Shown here: piece after piece, positions 27,162 to 36,439 of the stretch
Position numbering within the stretch: the first letter of the stretch is position 1
How the letters are laid out: each line of letters begins with the position of its first letter
From: Sphingobium sp. 66-54
GTDB lineage: Bacteria > Pseudomonadota > Alphaproteobacteria > Sphingomonadales > Sphingomonadaceae
NCBI GenBank assembly: GCA_001899715.1
Contig: MKWI01000006.1
Span: forward strand, 1-64,000
Direction of reading: 5' to 3'
Length of the DNA: 64,000 nucleotides
Made by a program: the position numbers and the translations under genes
The notes under the pieces: generated by a model
Told to the model about the DNA's origin: nothing
The model's input: only the letters and a program-made list of their open reading frames with translations
The model's database searches: none

Positions 27162-28046
27162 TTGACGATCCGCAAAACCATCTTTCCCGTCGCCGGCCTG
27201 GGCACGCGCTTTCTGCCCGCGACCAAGGCGGTGCCCAAGGAAATGCTGCCGGTCGTCGACCGCCCGCTCATCCAATATGCGGTGGACGAAGCGCTGGAAG
27301 CCGGGGTGGAGACGATGATCTTCGTCACCGGTCGCAACAAGAGCGCGATCGAGGATCATTTCGACATGGCCTATGAGCTGGAGCGCATCCAGGCCGACCG
27401 GGGCAAGTCGCTGGCTGCTCTGGAGGGCACGCGGCTGACGCCCGGCAACGCCATCTTCGTGCGCCAGCAGGAGCCGCGTGGGCTGGGTCATGCCATCTGG
27501 TGCGCACGCGACATCGTCGGCGATGAGCCGTTCGCGATCATCCTGCCGGATGAGTTGCTCATCGGCCGCCAGCATGGCTGCCTCGCCCAGATGGTCGCAC
27601 AATATGACAAGGTCGGCGGCAATCTGGTCTGCGCACTGGAGGTGCAGCCGGAGGAGACGCATAACTACGGCGTGATCGACCCCGGCCGGCGCGACGGCGT
27701 GCTGACCGAAGTGAAGGGGTTGGTCGAGAAACCAGCGCGCGGCAGCGCCCCCTCCAACCTGATGCTGCCCGGCCGCTACATCCTCCAGCCGGAGGTGATG
27801 GCGCTGCTCGCCACGCAGGAAGCCGGTGCAGGCGGCGAGGTGCAACTCACCGACGCCATGGCCAGACTGATCGGCAAGCAGCCCTTCCACGGCGTCACAT
27901 TCGACGGGGAACGGTTCGATTGCGGTTCCAAACTTGGTTTCGCGCAAGCCAATTTCGCGCTGGCGGCGCGCGATCCGGCAATGGGGGAAGACCTCAAGGC
28001 ATGGGCGAAGGCGCTGTTGGCAACCGAGCGGGTCAACATGCTATGA
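27162..28046 (+). CDS. galU: UTP-glucose-1-phosphate uridylyltransferase
   Basis: A 294-residue cytoplasmic enzyme making UDP-glucose, the substrate of the Ugd encoded just upstream and a precursor of the polymer. It has RKTIFPVAGLGTRFLPATKAVPKEMLP and DEALEAGVETMIFVTGRNK, then the later GLVEKP motif. The start is TTG at 27162, with GGGAG about 8 bases upstream; no ATG fits the family start. It follows the epimerase gene by about 50 bases and is likely in the same transcript. Confidence 0.96.
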   Translation: MTIRKTIFPVAGLGTRFLPATKAVPKEMLPVVDRPLIQYAVDEALEAGVETMIFVTGRNKSAIEDHFDMAYELERIQADRGKSLAALEGTRLTPGNAIFVRQQEPRGLGHAIWCARDIVGDEPFAIILPDELLIGRQHGCLAQMVAQYDKVGGNLVCALEVQPEETHNYGVIDPGRRDGVLTEVKGLVEKPARGSAPSNLMLPGRYILQPEVMALLATQEAGAGGEVQLTDAMARLIGKQPFHGVTFDGERFDCGSKLGFAQANFALAARDPAMGEDLKAWAKALLATERVNML

Positions 28047-28119
28047 GGCGCCGGCACATCGGCGCCCGTCATAGCGATCTCCGACACCTGGATTATTCCA
28101 ATACTCAACGGGGTATCTA

Positions 28120-29271
28120 ATGATTAACCCGCATGAGATTGATATCTATGCTGCCGAAAATCTTTTGGCCACGAAGAAGGGGATAATCGCCCGGAAATGG
28201 CTATCCAGGAAATATTCCCGGAAGGATCGGCGCCGCATATTGATATTTTATAATCATGTTGAAACCGCTCCAGCACAGATATTCCCATTCTATTACTATT
28301 GGAATTCATTAGACAGGCGCTTTTCAGCGGAAACTCGCTGCGTGGATATATCCAATATTACAGGACATATTGGGAAATATCACCCTTATCATAACCTGAT
28401 AAAAGCAGCCGATATTATCCTGATCCAGCCATGGTTCACGATAGGAAATGATAAGATAAAGGAAATTTTGGAAGGCATCTCGGCTATCAATAGCAATGCT
28501 TCCATGTCATTTCTGGACTCATACGCCCACAGCGATATTCGCCTCGCTAGAGCGGTCAATCCTTATATAAAATACTATATAAAGAAATCTCTTTTCCGAG
28601 ATAAACAGAGTTATTTCCGTAAATTTGGCGGCGGAACAATCTTAGACGATTATTATGACGGTCTGTACGAGATAGATTCTGAGAAACTTGACTGGAATGT
28701 CCCCGAAGACATCATTCCAAAATTAAGATTGAGCCCAAACTTTCTCACTGCGGCGCGTTTTGTCAGGATGTTTCGAACGGGCGGCGCCCCGAAAATGGAT
28801 GGGAAATTGTTCGATGTGCAGGCACGCATCGGCACCAAAGGTTCGCCGTGGTATCAAGCGATGCGAAATGACGCACTCCGAAAGATCGAAGGCATAGCTG
28901 GCCTCAGGGTCTCCCCAAAGACCAAGGTAAGTCGCGCCGAATTCATGAAGGAGTTATCCGCAAGCAAACTTTGCTTCAGCCCTTTCGGTTATGGCGAACT
29001 TTGTTGGAGAGATATTGAGGCCATGGCTACTGGAGCCATTCTCATAAAACCGAATATGGATCATCTGGAGACCTTGCCGGATCTCTATCAGGCCGGCGTG
29101 ACATATCTACCGTGCCGCTGGGATTTTAGCGATCTCGAAAATATCGTTCACAATGCACTATCCAACTATGAAAAGCACTTCGAATGCTCGATAAACTCAT
29201 ACGATATATGTAGGGATTATATTAATAATGATAAATTCATCAATGATATATCCTTCATTTTTGATGAATAA
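28120..29271 (+). CDS. AT-rich glycosyltransferase-like protein, probably acquired
   Basis: A 383-residue protein whose base and codon use differ sharply from its neighbours: by eye roughly 40-45% GC, many AAA, ATA, TTT and AAT codons, against about two-thirds GC around it. No signal peptide or membrane segment. The C-terminal part (ELSASKLCFSPFGYGELCWRDIEAMATGAILIKP) looks like the donor-site region of GT-B/exostosin-type glycosyltransferases, in which an acidic residue precedes AMATGAIL. It lies at the end of the nucleotide-sugar genes, as expected of a late-acquired side-chain transferase. Sugar specificity unknown. Confidence 0.6.
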   Translation: MINPHEIDIYAAENLLATKKGIIARKWLSRKYSRKDRRRILIFYNHVETAPAQIFPFYYYWNSLDRRFSAETRCVDISNITGHIGKYHPYHNLIKAADIILIQPWFTIGNDKIKEILEGISAINSNASMSFLDSYAHSDIRLARAVNPYIKYYIKKSLFRDKQSYFRKFGGGTILDDYYDGLYEIDSEKLDWNVPEDIIPKLRLSPNFLTAARFVRMFRTGGAPKMDGKLFDVQARIGTKGSPWYQAMRNDALRKIEGIAGLRVSPKTKVSRAEFMKELSASKLCFSPFGYGELCWRDIEAMATGAILIKPNMDHLETLPDLYQAGVTYLPCRWDFSDLENIVHNALSNYEKHFECSINSYDICRDYINNDKFINDISFIFDE

Positions 29272-29588
29272 TGATCTTCCAGCCATGAGGCGATACAGCC
29301 CGTGGCGATGCTAATTGTGATCGTCCGAATTTTCGATAACGCTCTTACCTTCGCCACCTGGTCGCTGGATGCGGAACACTGTTCGCCGATCCGGGGCCTG
29401 CTCGTGGCGAGACCCGTCGTCGAAGCCTCTCACAACTGAAGCGCCTCGCCATCGAGGGAGATGTGCGTCAGGGGCGATATGCCGTTCCGACCACCCGCTT
29501 CCGACAGGAAGAAGTAGACGTGAAAGGGGGCAGATCCATCGGATCCGCCCCCTTTCCTTGTCTCTACGGAAGCATCACCCCAACCGGA
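29272..29588. other. 317-base intergenic region with possible gene remnant and terminator
   Basis: It lies between the AT-rich gene and petC (convergent). One plus-strand frame from about 29340 is open without a start codon (...SLSQLKRLAIEGDV...) and runs on into the petC antisense; it could be a decayed gene end but is not recognised. The petC terminator lies at its right edge. Confidence 0.4.
29523..29555 (-). terminator. Rho-independent terminator of the petABC operon
   Basis: On the minus strand: GGGGGCGGATCC, loop GAT, GGATCTGCCCCC, then TTTC. It is a 12-bp stem with one wobble, starting about 34 bases after the petC stop. Confidence 0.85.
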
Positions 29589-30446
29589 TCAATGCTCCTT
29601 GCCGGCCCAGATATTCTGATAGGCCATATAGGCAAGCACGGTGCCGAAAATCAGGAAGATCAGCACGCCGACGCCAGTGCTCTTGCGCGCCTCCAGCTTG
29701 GGCTCGGCAGCCCACATCAGGAAGGCGGAGACGTCCTGCGCCATCTGGTCGACCGTCGGCTTGGGCTGGCCCTCGCCGTATGTCACCTGACCCTCGGCCG
29801 TGAGCGGCGGTGCCATGGCGATGTTGAGATTGGCGAAATAGGGGTTGTAGTGCAGCCCTTCGCCGGTCTTGGCATCCGGGAACTTGCGCAGCAACTCGGC
29901 CGGCTGCTCGCGGAACCCGGTAAGCAGCGAGTGGATGTAGTTCGCGCCGTCATGCCGCGCTTTCGCCATCAGCGAGAGGTCCGGCGGGATGGCGTTGTTG
30001 TTCGCCGCGCGCGCCGCCACGTCGTTGGGATAGACCAGCGGGAACTTGTCCGCAGGCGTGCCCTCGTGCGTGGTCGCCTCGCCCGTATTGGGGTCGATGG
30101 CCGGCACCTGGTGCGCCTTGGCGATCGCCTTGATCTCCGCCTCGTTATAGCCGAGGTCGGCAAGGCTGCGGAACGCCACCTGATGGAGCGAATGGCAGGC
30201 CGCGCAGACTTCCGAATAGACCTGGAAGCCGCGCTGGAGCTGGGCCTCGTCATATTTGCCGAACGGGCCGTTGAAGCTCCACGCTACCTGCCTGGGATGC
30301 TCGTGGAATTCCGACTCCGCCGTGGGAGCCACGAGCTTGCCATGCTCGGAGAGCACGGGCACGACGGAGACCGCGCCCCAGATGAAGCTCAGGAGCAGCA
30401 TACCTGCAAAGAACAGGCCGACGAGACCGCCGAGGAAACGAACCAT
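29589..30446 (-). CDS. petC: Cytochrome c1 of the bc1 complex
   Basis: A 285-residue c-type cytochrome, the electron acceptor subunit of ubiquinol-cytochrome c reductase. The N-terminus is hydrophobic (FLGGLVGLFFAGMLLLSFIWG). The heme site CAACH is at residues 81-85, and NIAMAPPL carries the expected axial Met. A C-terminal anchor (GVLIFLIFGTVLAYMAYQNIW) holds the head in the periplasm. It is the last gene of petABC, 12 bases after petB, with a terminator behind it. Confidence 0.96.
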   Translation of the reverse strand: MVRFLGGLVGLFFAGMLLLSFIWGAVSVVPVLSEHGKLVAPTAESEFHEHPRQVAWSFNGPFGKYDEAQLQRGFQVYSEVCAACHSLHQVAFRSLADLGYNEAEIKAIAKAHQVPAIDPNTGEATTHEGTPADKFPLVYPNDVAARAANNNAIPPDLSLMAKARHDGANYIHSLLTGFREQPAELLRKFPDAKTGEGLHYNPYFANLNIAMAPPLTAEGQVTYGEGQPKPTVDQMAQDVSAFLMWAAEPKLEARKSTGVGVLIFLIFGTVLAYMAYQNIWAGKEH

Positions 30447-30458
30447 TGCTATGCCCCC

Positions 30459-31784
30459 TTATTCAGCGGCCGCGGCGGCCGGAACCGCATCGACTGCATC
30501 GCTCTTGTTCTTGGACTTCGCGAGCACAGCCTCGGTGATCGAGCCGGGCAGCGGATCGGGCCGCTCGATCGAAGCGATGATCGGCAGGATGATCAGGAAG
30601 TGCGCGAAATAATAAGCCGTCGCGAGCTGACTGATCATGAGATAGGGCTCCTCGGCGTGCGCGCCGCCGCAGTAACCCAGCACCAGCACGTCCGCGACCA
30701 GCAGCCAGAAGAACTTCCTGAACAACGGCCGATACTTGCCCGAGCGCACCGGCGACGTGTCGATCCACGAAAGGAAGAACAGCAGCAGGATGGAGGCGAA
30801 CATTGCCATGACGCCGAGCAGCTTCGCCGGGATGATGACGATACCGGTGAAAGGAATGGAGAAGTCCATCGTGCAGGCACGCAGGATCGCGTAGAACGGC
30901 CAGAAATACCATTCCGGAACGATCAGGGCCGGCGTGCTCATCGGGTTAGCCGCGATGTAATTGTCCGGGTGTCCCATCGAGTTGGGCGCGAAGAACAGCA
31001 CCAGCGCGAACAGGATGAGGAAGATGCCGACGCCGAACCCGTCCTTCGCCGTATAATAGGGATGGAACGGCACGGTATCCTGCGGCCCCTTCACTTCCAC
31101 GCCGGTCGGGTTGGATGAGCCGGGAATGTGCAGTGCCCAGATGTGCAGGATGATGACACCGGCGATCACGAACGGCAGCAGATAGTGCAGCGAGAAGAAG
31201 CGGTTGAGCGAGGCATTGCCGGGCGCGAAACCGCCGAGCAGCCACGTCTGGATCGGCTCGCCGACAACCGGGATCGCCGCGAACAGGCCGGTAATGACCT
31301 GCGCGCCCCAGAAGCTCATCTGGCCCCACGGCAGCACATAGCCCATGAATGCGGTGGCCATCATGAGCAGGAAGATGACCACGCCCAGCAGCCACACCAT
31401 TTCGCGCGGCGCCTTGTAGGAGCCGAAATAAAGCCCGCGGAACATGTGGAGATAGACGACGATGAAGAAGAAGCTTGCGCCGTTGGCGTGCGCATAACGC
31501 AGCAGCCAGCCCGAGTTCACGTCGCGCATGATGTGCTCGACCGAATCGAAGGCGATGCCGGCATTGGCCGCATAATGCATGGCCAGGATGATGCCGGTGA
31601 CGAGCTGGATGGTCAGCGCCACACCGGCGAGAACACCGAAGTTCCAGAAATAGTTGAGGTTGCGCGGGACGGGATAGCCGGCGCCGACCGCGTTATACAC
31701 GAGGCGGGGGAGCGGCAGACGCTCGTCGACCCACTTCATCACGGGATTTTTGGGAGTGTAATGCTCAGCCCAGGGAAAGCTCAT
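30459..31784 (-). CDS. petB: Cytochrome b of the bc1 complex
   Basis: A 441-residue integral membrane subunit with about eight helices carrying hemes bL and bH. It shows [21 protein letters not shown], the heme-ligand helix [25 protein letters not shown], and the Qo-site PEWY ([15 protein letters not shown]). It oxidises ubiquinol together with the Rieske protein. It is longer than the mitochondrial protein by a Lys/Ala-rich C-terminal tail. It lies 11 bases after petA and 12 before petC. Confidence 0.97.
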   Translation of the reverse strand: MSFPWAEHYTPKNPVMKWVDERLPLPRLVYNAVGAGYPVPRNLNYFWNFGVLAGVALTIQLVTGIILAMHYAANAGIAFDSVEHIMRDVNSGWLLRYAHANGASFFFIVVYLHMFRGLYFGSYKAPREMVWLLGVVIFLLMMATAFMGYVLPWGQMSFWGAQVITGLFAAIPVVGEPIQTWLLGGFAPGNASLNRFFSLHYLLPFVIAGVIILHIWALHIPGSSNPTGVEVKGPQDTVPFHPYYTAKDGFGVGIFLILFALVLFFAPNSMGHPDNYIAANPMSTPALIVPEWYFWPFYAILRACTMDFSIPFTGIVIIPAKLLGVMAMFASILLLFFLSWIDTSPVRSGKYRPLFRKFFWLLVADVLVLGYCGGAHAEEPYLMISQLATAYYFAHFLIILPIIASIERPDPLPGSITEAVLAKSKNKSDAVDAVPAAAAAE

Positions 31785-31795
31785 TATCTTTATCC

Positions 31796-32362
31796 TCAGC
31801 CTACGAGAACAGCGGTGTCGGAGGTGTACTTATACGGCGGAACCACGAGGTTCTTCGGCGCGGGGCCTTTGCGGATGCGCGCCGCCGTATCGTAGGACGA
31901 GCCGTGACAGGGGCAGAAATAGCCGCCGAACTCGCCGCGATTCTCGCCCTCGCCGGCACCAAGCGGAACGCAGCCGAGATGGGTGCAGACGCCCATGGTG
32001 ATGAGCCACTGCTTCTTGCCGTCGACGGTGCGATCTTCCAGCGTCTGCGGGTCGCGCAGCGTGGACGGGTCGACCGCGTCCGCCTCCGCGATTTCCTTGG
32101 CGGTCAGGTGCCGTACGAACAGCGGCTGGGCGCGGAACACCGCCTTGACGGCCTGCCCCTCCTCGATCGCCGAGAGATCGACCTCGGTCGTCGCCTGCGC
32201 CAGCACGTCGGCGCTGGGGTTCATCTGGTTGATGAGGGGCGCGAGGACGGCGACACCGCCGACGCCCGCGAAACTCACGGCCGCGATATTGATGAAGTCG
32301 CGGCGGCGCACGCCCTCGCCTTCACCCACGACAGCGTCCGTTCCTTGCACTTCAGTGGCCAT
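31796..32362 (-). CDS. petA: Rieske iron-sulfur protein of the bc1 complex
   Basis: A 188-residue protein. It has a twin-arginine start ([24 protein letters not shown]), consistent with Tat export and an uncleaved anchor. The two [2Fe-2S] motifs are CTHLGC and CPCHGSSYD. It transfers electrons from ubiquinol to cytochrome c1. It is the first gene of petABC, with its promoter in the 307-base spacer shared with trmL. Confidence 0.97.
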   Translation of the reverse strand: MATEVQGTDAVVGEGEGVRRRDFINIAAVSFAGVGGVAVLAPLINQMNPSADVLAQATTEVDLSAIEEGQAVKAVFRAQPLFVRHLTAKEIAEADAVDPSTLRDPQTLEDRTVDGKKQWLITMGVCTHLGCVPLGAGEGENRGEFGGYFCPCHGSSYDTAARIRKGPAPKNLVVPPYKYTSDTAVLVG

Positions 32363-32669
32363 GTGTTCTCACTTGCCTCCCTTTGCCCGGCGATTGGCGA
32401 CCTCATGAAGACGCCGGGCATGAACCGCGGATGGGCCGCCCTGCCGATCCCGCCGGAGTCTGCGCCCGCTTCCCATGCCTTGTCAGGGAGGCAGGCCGCC
32501 CGGTGGGGACAATAGACGACCGCGCGCCAGGAACCCCCTTGGCGCGTCCGGGCGCCTGATAGCGCCCTTGGCCGCGATTTGCCAACCTTCAATTTCCCAT
32601 CGCCCACAGCTTTTTTCCGCCGCGCCGCGGGACTGGGACGCAGGCCGCATTGCGGCTAGGGAGGCGAGC
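32363..32669. other. 307-base divergent promoter region between petA and trmL
   Basis: No gene seen. It must carry the petABC promoter (leftward) and the trmL promoter (rightward). A short perfect hairpin, GGGCGC/GCGCCC around CTGATA, lies near 32549, with no T-run after it. Confidence 0.5.
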
Positions 32670-33128
32670 ATGCGTATCGCCCTCCACCAGCCCGATATTG
32701 CGGGCAATGTCGGCACGATCCTGCGGCTTGCGGCCTGCTGGCGGATCCCCGTCGACATCATCCTGCCCTGCGGGTTCCCCGCGTCGGACCGGCAGCTCCA
32801 GCGCGCCGCGATGGATTATGGCGGCCAGGCCGACGTGACTCGCCATGCCGATTTCGTGGCGTTCGCGCGGGCGCATCTGCTTGGCGAGGCCAGACTCGTG
32901 GCCCTGACCAGCAGCGGCGATACCCGACTCACCGATGCCCGCTTCCAGCCCCACGACATCCTGCTGATGGGCCGGGAGAGCGCTGGCCTGCCGCCGGACC
33001 TGCATGCGCGCGCGGACCTGCGGGTGCGGATTCCGATGGCGGCGGGCTTTCGCTCCTTGAACCTCGCGGTCGCAACTGGCATCGCGCTCGGCGAGGCGCT
33101 GCGGCAGACCGACCTGTTCCCCGGCTGA
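32670..33128 (+). CDS. trmL: tRNA (cytidine(34)-2'-O)-methyltransferase
   Basis: A 152-residue SPOUT-fold enzyme that 2'-O-methylates the wobble base of tRNA-Leu. It starts [22 protein letters not shown] and ends with the knot motifs [14 protein letters not shown] and [28 protein letters not shown]. The ORF track begins far upstream; the ATG at 32670 has GGGAGG at good spacing. The gene leads into hemF on the same strand, with a likely FNR-type site between them. Confidence 0.93.
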   Translation: MRIALHQPDIAGNVGTILRLAACWRIPVDIILPCGFPASDRQLQRAAMDYGGQADVTRHADFVAFARAHLLGEARLVALTSSGDTRLTDARFQPHDILLMGRESAGLPPDLHARADLRVRIPMAAGFRSLNLAVATGIALGEALRQTDLFPG

Positions 33129-33144
33129 CCGCGCGGGCACCCCG

Positions 33145-33158
33145 TTGATTCACGTCAA
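33145..33158 (+). promoter_or_regulatory. FNR/FixK-like box upstream of hemF
   Basis: TTGATTCACGTCAA: half-site TTGAT, four bases, GTCAA. It matches the FNR/FixK pattern TTGAT-N4-ATCAA at nine of ten positions and lies 47 bases before the hemF ATG. An oxygen-responsive Crp/Fnr regulator acting on heme synthesis is plausible. Confidence 0.6.
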
Positions 33159-33204
33159 GGCGGCACCCCGGCGGGCGCGGCTAGGGACGATCATCCGAAA
33201 CGAC

Positions 33205-34077
33205 ATGACGGAAAGACGAATGCTGGACGAACAACAAACGGCCGCACGCGCATGGTTCGAGGATCTCCGGGACCGGATCTGCGAGGAATTCGAGGCGATC
33301 GAGCGCGAGGCGGGCAGCGACGCGGCGTTCGACTATCTCGCCTGGTGGCGCGAGAGCGGCAGCGCAAAGACCGGCCCGATGGAAGAAGGCGGCGGTGGCG
33401 GCGGCGTGCGCGGCCTGATGAAGGGCAAGGTGTTCGAGAAGGTCGGCGTCAATGTTTCGACCGTGGGCGGCACGTTCTCGCCCGAGTTCGCCAAGACGAT
33501 CCACGGCGCGGAGGACGACCCCGGTTTCTTCGCCACCGGCATCAGCCTGGTCGCGCACATGACCAACCCGCATGTGCCGGCGGTGCACATGAACACCCGC
33601 TTCCTCGTCACCACCAAGCGCTGGTTCGGCGGCGGGGCGGACCTCAATCCGCCGCTCCCTTATGCGGAAGACACGGTCGATTTCCATGCCGCCTTCAAGG
33701 CCGCGTGCGACGCGCACGATCCCGAGCATTATCCGCGCTTCAAGGCCTGGGCGGACGACTATTTCTACATCCCGCACCGGCAGGTGCATCGCGGCGTCGG
33801 CGGTATCTTCTACGACCATCTCGAAGGGGACTTCGACACGAATTTCGCTTTCACCCGCGCGGTGGGCGAGGCGTTTCTCGATATATTCCCGCGCATCGTG
33901 CGCCGCCGCATGGGGCTGGCGTGGACCCCGCAGGACGAAGCCGAACTGCTCACATGGCGCGGCCGCTATGCCGAATTCAACCTCGTCTATGATCGCGGCA
34001 CGCTGTTCGGCCTCAAGACCGGCGGCAATATCGACGCGATCCTGATGAGCCTGCCACCCCGCGTGACCTGGGCCTGA
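33205..34077 (+). CDS. hemF: Oxygen-dependent coproporphyrinogen III oxidase
   Basis: A 290-residue cytoplasmic enzyme that uses oxygen to convert coproporphyrinogen III to protoporphyrinogen IX. Family motifs in order: [57 protein letters not shown] and [19 protein letters not shown]. The tracked start is 20 codons early; the ATG at 33205 ([15 protein letters not shown]) gives the usual length. Met26 of the tracked ORF is an alternative. Confidence 0.96.
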   Translation: MTERRMLDEQQTAARAWFEDLRDRICEEFEAIEREAGSDAAFDYLAWWRESGSAKTGPMEEGGGGGGVRGLMKGKVFEKVGVNVSTVGGTFSPEFAKTIHGAEDDPGFFATGISLVAHMTNPHVPAVHMNTRFLVTTKRWFGGGADLNPPLPYAEDTVDFHAAFKAACDAHDPEHYPRFKAWADDYFYIPHRQVHRGVGGIFYDHLEGDFDTNFAFTRAVGEAFLDIFPRIVRRRMGLAWTPQDEAELLTWRGRYAEFNLVYDRGTLFGLKTGGNIDAILMSLPPRVTWA

Positions 34078-34162
34078 GTGGGGGCAGCGAGCGAGGATCC
34101 GATTTAGACGGCTGGTTGGTTATCCCCGAAAGAGTCGATTCTCGCTCTCCGGAAAAAGAACA

Positions 34163-34240
34163 TGTGCTCCTGCGCAGGCACGAACCCAGAGCGGCAAGGC
34201 ACTGCGGCTGGATCTGGACTCCTGCCTGCGCGGGAGCACA
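34163..34240. repeat. Palindromic intergenic repeat, copy 2 (most complete)
   Basis: A 78-base palindromic unit. The left arm TGTGCTCCTGCGCAGGCA matches the right arm TGCCTGCGCGGGAGCACA in inverted orientation. The interior GAACCCAGAGCGGCAAGGC and CTGGATCTGGACTCC also pairs in part. It follows hemF and precedes the convergent membrane-protein gene. Confidence 0.75.
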
Positions 34241-34291
34241 CTGCTTTAGTTTCGAAGTGAACCCGCTGCCGACCCGTAGCCTTTAGCCGCT

Positions 34292-35053
34292 TTAGCCGCG
34301 CCGCCGCCCTACGGCTGCCATGGCCACACGGTAGAGCGCGGCGGTGACGAGCATGATGGCGACACCGATCCCCGCTTCGACCAGCCCCGAGATAATGGCC
34401 ACCGCCAGATCGGCCACATCCTTGGGCAGCAGCAAGGTCGCGGTGACACCCACCACCGACGTCGCGGCAAGGCCGATGGCCGTCGCGGCGATGAACACCA
34501 TCGCCAGCATCAGGAAGATGCGCCAGCCATTGCCGATGGTCAGCTCCGCGCTACGGCGCAGGATGGTGAGCGGATTGCCCGGCCGCTCGGCCGCCGCCAC
34601 CGGCGCGATCAGCGCCAGCCGGCCGATCAGGTAGAAGCCGGGCAGGAAGAACAGCGTCAGTCCGCACATGATGCCGAAACGCTGGACGGTAACGGCGAGA
34701 ACGTAAGCGGGCAGCACCAGCAGCGCCGCATGCAGCGACTGGCCGACCGTCAGCCGCTCGGTGCGCAGCAGCAGCGAGAGCATCGCCAGCACGCCGAACG
34801 CTGTGACGATGCTGTGGACCAGCAGCACCGGCCAGTTGAGCGCGGCATAGTCCATCAGCCGGCCAAACGCCGCCGCCGGCTCCGCGCCGCTTTCGAGCGG
34901 CGGCGGCATGCGACTGAATTGCCCGGCGACGATGCTGGGCAGCAGCAGGAACATGCCGGCGATCGCGGTCAGCAGGTCGCGATTGGCGCGGCCCATGGCT
35001 CTGGCGTCGTCCCAGACGAGATTGAGGTCGATTTTGTTCACGCGCGCACGCAT
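34292..35053 (-). CDS. Integral membrane protein of unknown function
   Basis: A 253-residue protein. The tracked ORF is twice as long because its first half is antisense to lipB; the credible start is ATG at 35053 (MRARVNKIDLN), or GTG at 35041. It has about six hydrophobic segments, for example LLTAIAGMFLLLPSIVAG, PVLLVHSIVTAFGVLAMLSLLL, LTLFFLPGFYLIGRLALIAPV and IFLMLAMVFIAATAIGLA. The pattern resembles glycerophosphodiester-phosphodiesterase membrane-domain or YciC-like proteins, but no diagnostic motif was found. It diverges from lipB. Confidence 0.7.
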   Translation of the reverse strand: MRARVNKIDLNLVWDDARAMGRANRDLLTAIAGMFLLLPSIVAGQFSRMPPPLESGAEPAAAFGRLMDYAALNWPVLLVHSIVTAFGVLAMLSLLLRTERLTVGQSLHAALLVLPAYVLAVTVQRFGIMCGLTLFFLPGFYLIGRLALIAPVAAAERPGNPLTILRRSAELTIGNGWRIFLMLAMVFIAATAIGLAATSVVGVTATLLLPKDVADLAVAIISGLVEAGIGVAIMLVTAALYRVAMAAVGRRRG

Positions 35054-35152
35054 TTCCTTTCGCGCGCTCGATAGGGAATTAATCCGGCGAGAGCCAGCAC
35101 CTGCATCCGCCCCCTTGCCAAATTTCGCCGTAGCCCACATGTCGGCGCCACG

Positions 35153-35848
35153 ATGCACGCCGCAATGACAGGGGAGATAACCGCGCCGCCGCCGGAACTG
35201 GGCGATGTCGAGTGGCGGGTCGAACCGGGCCTGCTCGATTATGCAGCCGGCGTCGCGGACATGACGCAGCGAGCGGAGGCCATCGCCGCCGGGGCAGCCC
35301 GCGAGCGCATCTGGCTGATCGAGCATCCGCCGCTCTACACCGCCGGCACCAGCGCCGTGGCGAGCGACCTCATCGCGCCGCGCTTCCCGGTGCATGAGAC
35401 CGGGCGCGGCGGGCAATATACCTATCACGGCCCCGGCCAGCGCATCGCTTATCTCAACATCGACCTCGCCCGGCGCGGGCGCGACGTGCGGCTGTTCGTG
35501 CAGGCGATCGAGCATTGGGTGATCGCGGCGCTGGCCGATCTCGGCGTTCCGGCGTGGACGGCGGATGGGCGAATCGGCGTGTGGACGCACGACAGGGACG
35601 GTGCCGAGGCCAAGATCGCCGCCATCGGCGTGCGCGTGCGCAAATGGGTGACGCTGCACGGCGTTGCGATCAATGTCGCGCCGGACCTTTCCCATTATAG
35701 CGGCATCGTGCCCTGCGGTATCCGCGCATTCGGCGTCACCAGTCTCGCCGCACTGGGCAAGCCGGCGGACATGGCGACGATGGATGCCGCCCTCGCCACC
35801 CATGCACCAGCGCTGCTAGCCATGGTCGGGGACAGCACCCGCGCGTAG
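35153..35848 (+). CDS. lipB: Lipoyl (octanoyl) transferase
   Basis: A 231-residue cytoplasmic enzyme that moves octanoyl groups from acyl-carrier protein to lipoate-dependent enzymes. It shows [42 protein letters not shown] (the GGxxTYHGPGQ signature), [17 protein letters not shown] and the catalytic Cys in SGIVPCGI. The ATG at 35153 or 35165 may be used; neither has a strong ribosome site. Confidence 0.96.
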   Translation: MHAAMTGEITAPPPELGDVEWRVEPGLLDYAAGVADMTQRAEAIAAGAARERIWLIEHPPLYTAGTSAVASDLIAPRFPVHETGRGGQYTYHGPGQRIAYLNIDLARRGRDVRLFVQAIEHWVIAALADLGVPAWTADGRIGVWTHDRDGAEAKIAAIGVRVRKWVTLHGVAINVAPDLSHYSGIVPCGIRAFGVTSLAALGKPADMATMDAALATHAPALLAMVGDSTRA

Positions 35849-35962
35849 CGCGACAGGGCCTTGAGGCTTCGTCATGACGTCACTAAGGTCCGCCCTTCGC
35901 GGTCAGCCCACCGGGTGGCGCCATAGAGGCGAGCGGCCGCGCAACAGGGAGAAAAGAGAGAG

Positions 35963-36256
35963 ATGCCTCGCCCCGACCTTCGCCGCATGACGATGGCCTT
36001 GCCCCTGGCAGTCTTGTGTGCCCCCTTCCTGCTCGCCGGCTGTGGCGGCGGCAGTCAAACGGCCGGCAACAGCGTGGAAATGCGCGACATGGATGTCGTC
36101 GACGGCACGGTAAACGATTCGATGACCGACCTCGATGCGGTCAAGGCCGATGGCGTCGGCGCCGTCAGCAATGCCGGCAGCGCCCACCGTCCCGCCGCGC
36201 CGAGCGAAAATAGCGAGGAAGAAAGCCCGGACGCCGAGACGGTCGCCGCCGAATAG
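35963..36256 (+). CDS. Small predicted lipoprotein, unknown function
   Basis: A 97-residue protein. The N-terminus MPRPDLRRMTMALPLAVLCAPFLLAGCGGGS is a signal peptide with lipobox LAGC, followed by a Gly/Ser linker. The mature part is short, acidic and probably disordered (DMDVVDGTVNDSMTDLDAVKADG, then SENSEEESPDAETVAAE). The ATG has a purine-rich AGGGAG...AGAGAGAG stretch upstream. It is monocistronic; no family recognised. Confidence 0.75.
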   Translation: MPRPDLRRMTMALPLAVLCAPFLLAGCGGGSQTAGNSVEMRDMDVVDGTVNDSMTDLDAVKADGVGAVSNAGSAHRPAAPSENSEEESPDAETVAAE

Positions 36257-36439
36257 GATCCGTCCCGGCCGCATCGAAGCGACCACGCCGTTCGTTGCGG
36301 GCGGTCAGGGCGCGCTTGCCGGGCGTCGATACTCGATGCGAACGAAGGTCGCCGCCTTATCGCTCCAGGCGCTTCGCTTGGCGGCAGGCCCATATTCCAG
36401 CCCCTTCTAAGAAGCGTCGGCAGAACAAGGGAAAGCGCC

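Noticed and set aside
29463-31118. 551-aa plus-strand ORF opposite petC and petB
   Set aside because: Antisense to cytochrome c1 and b, which show heme and Qo motifs.
35054-35803. N-terminal half of the tracked 503-aa ORF 34292-35803
   Set aside because: This part is antisense to lipB; only the part from 35053 downward is hydrophobic and gene-like.
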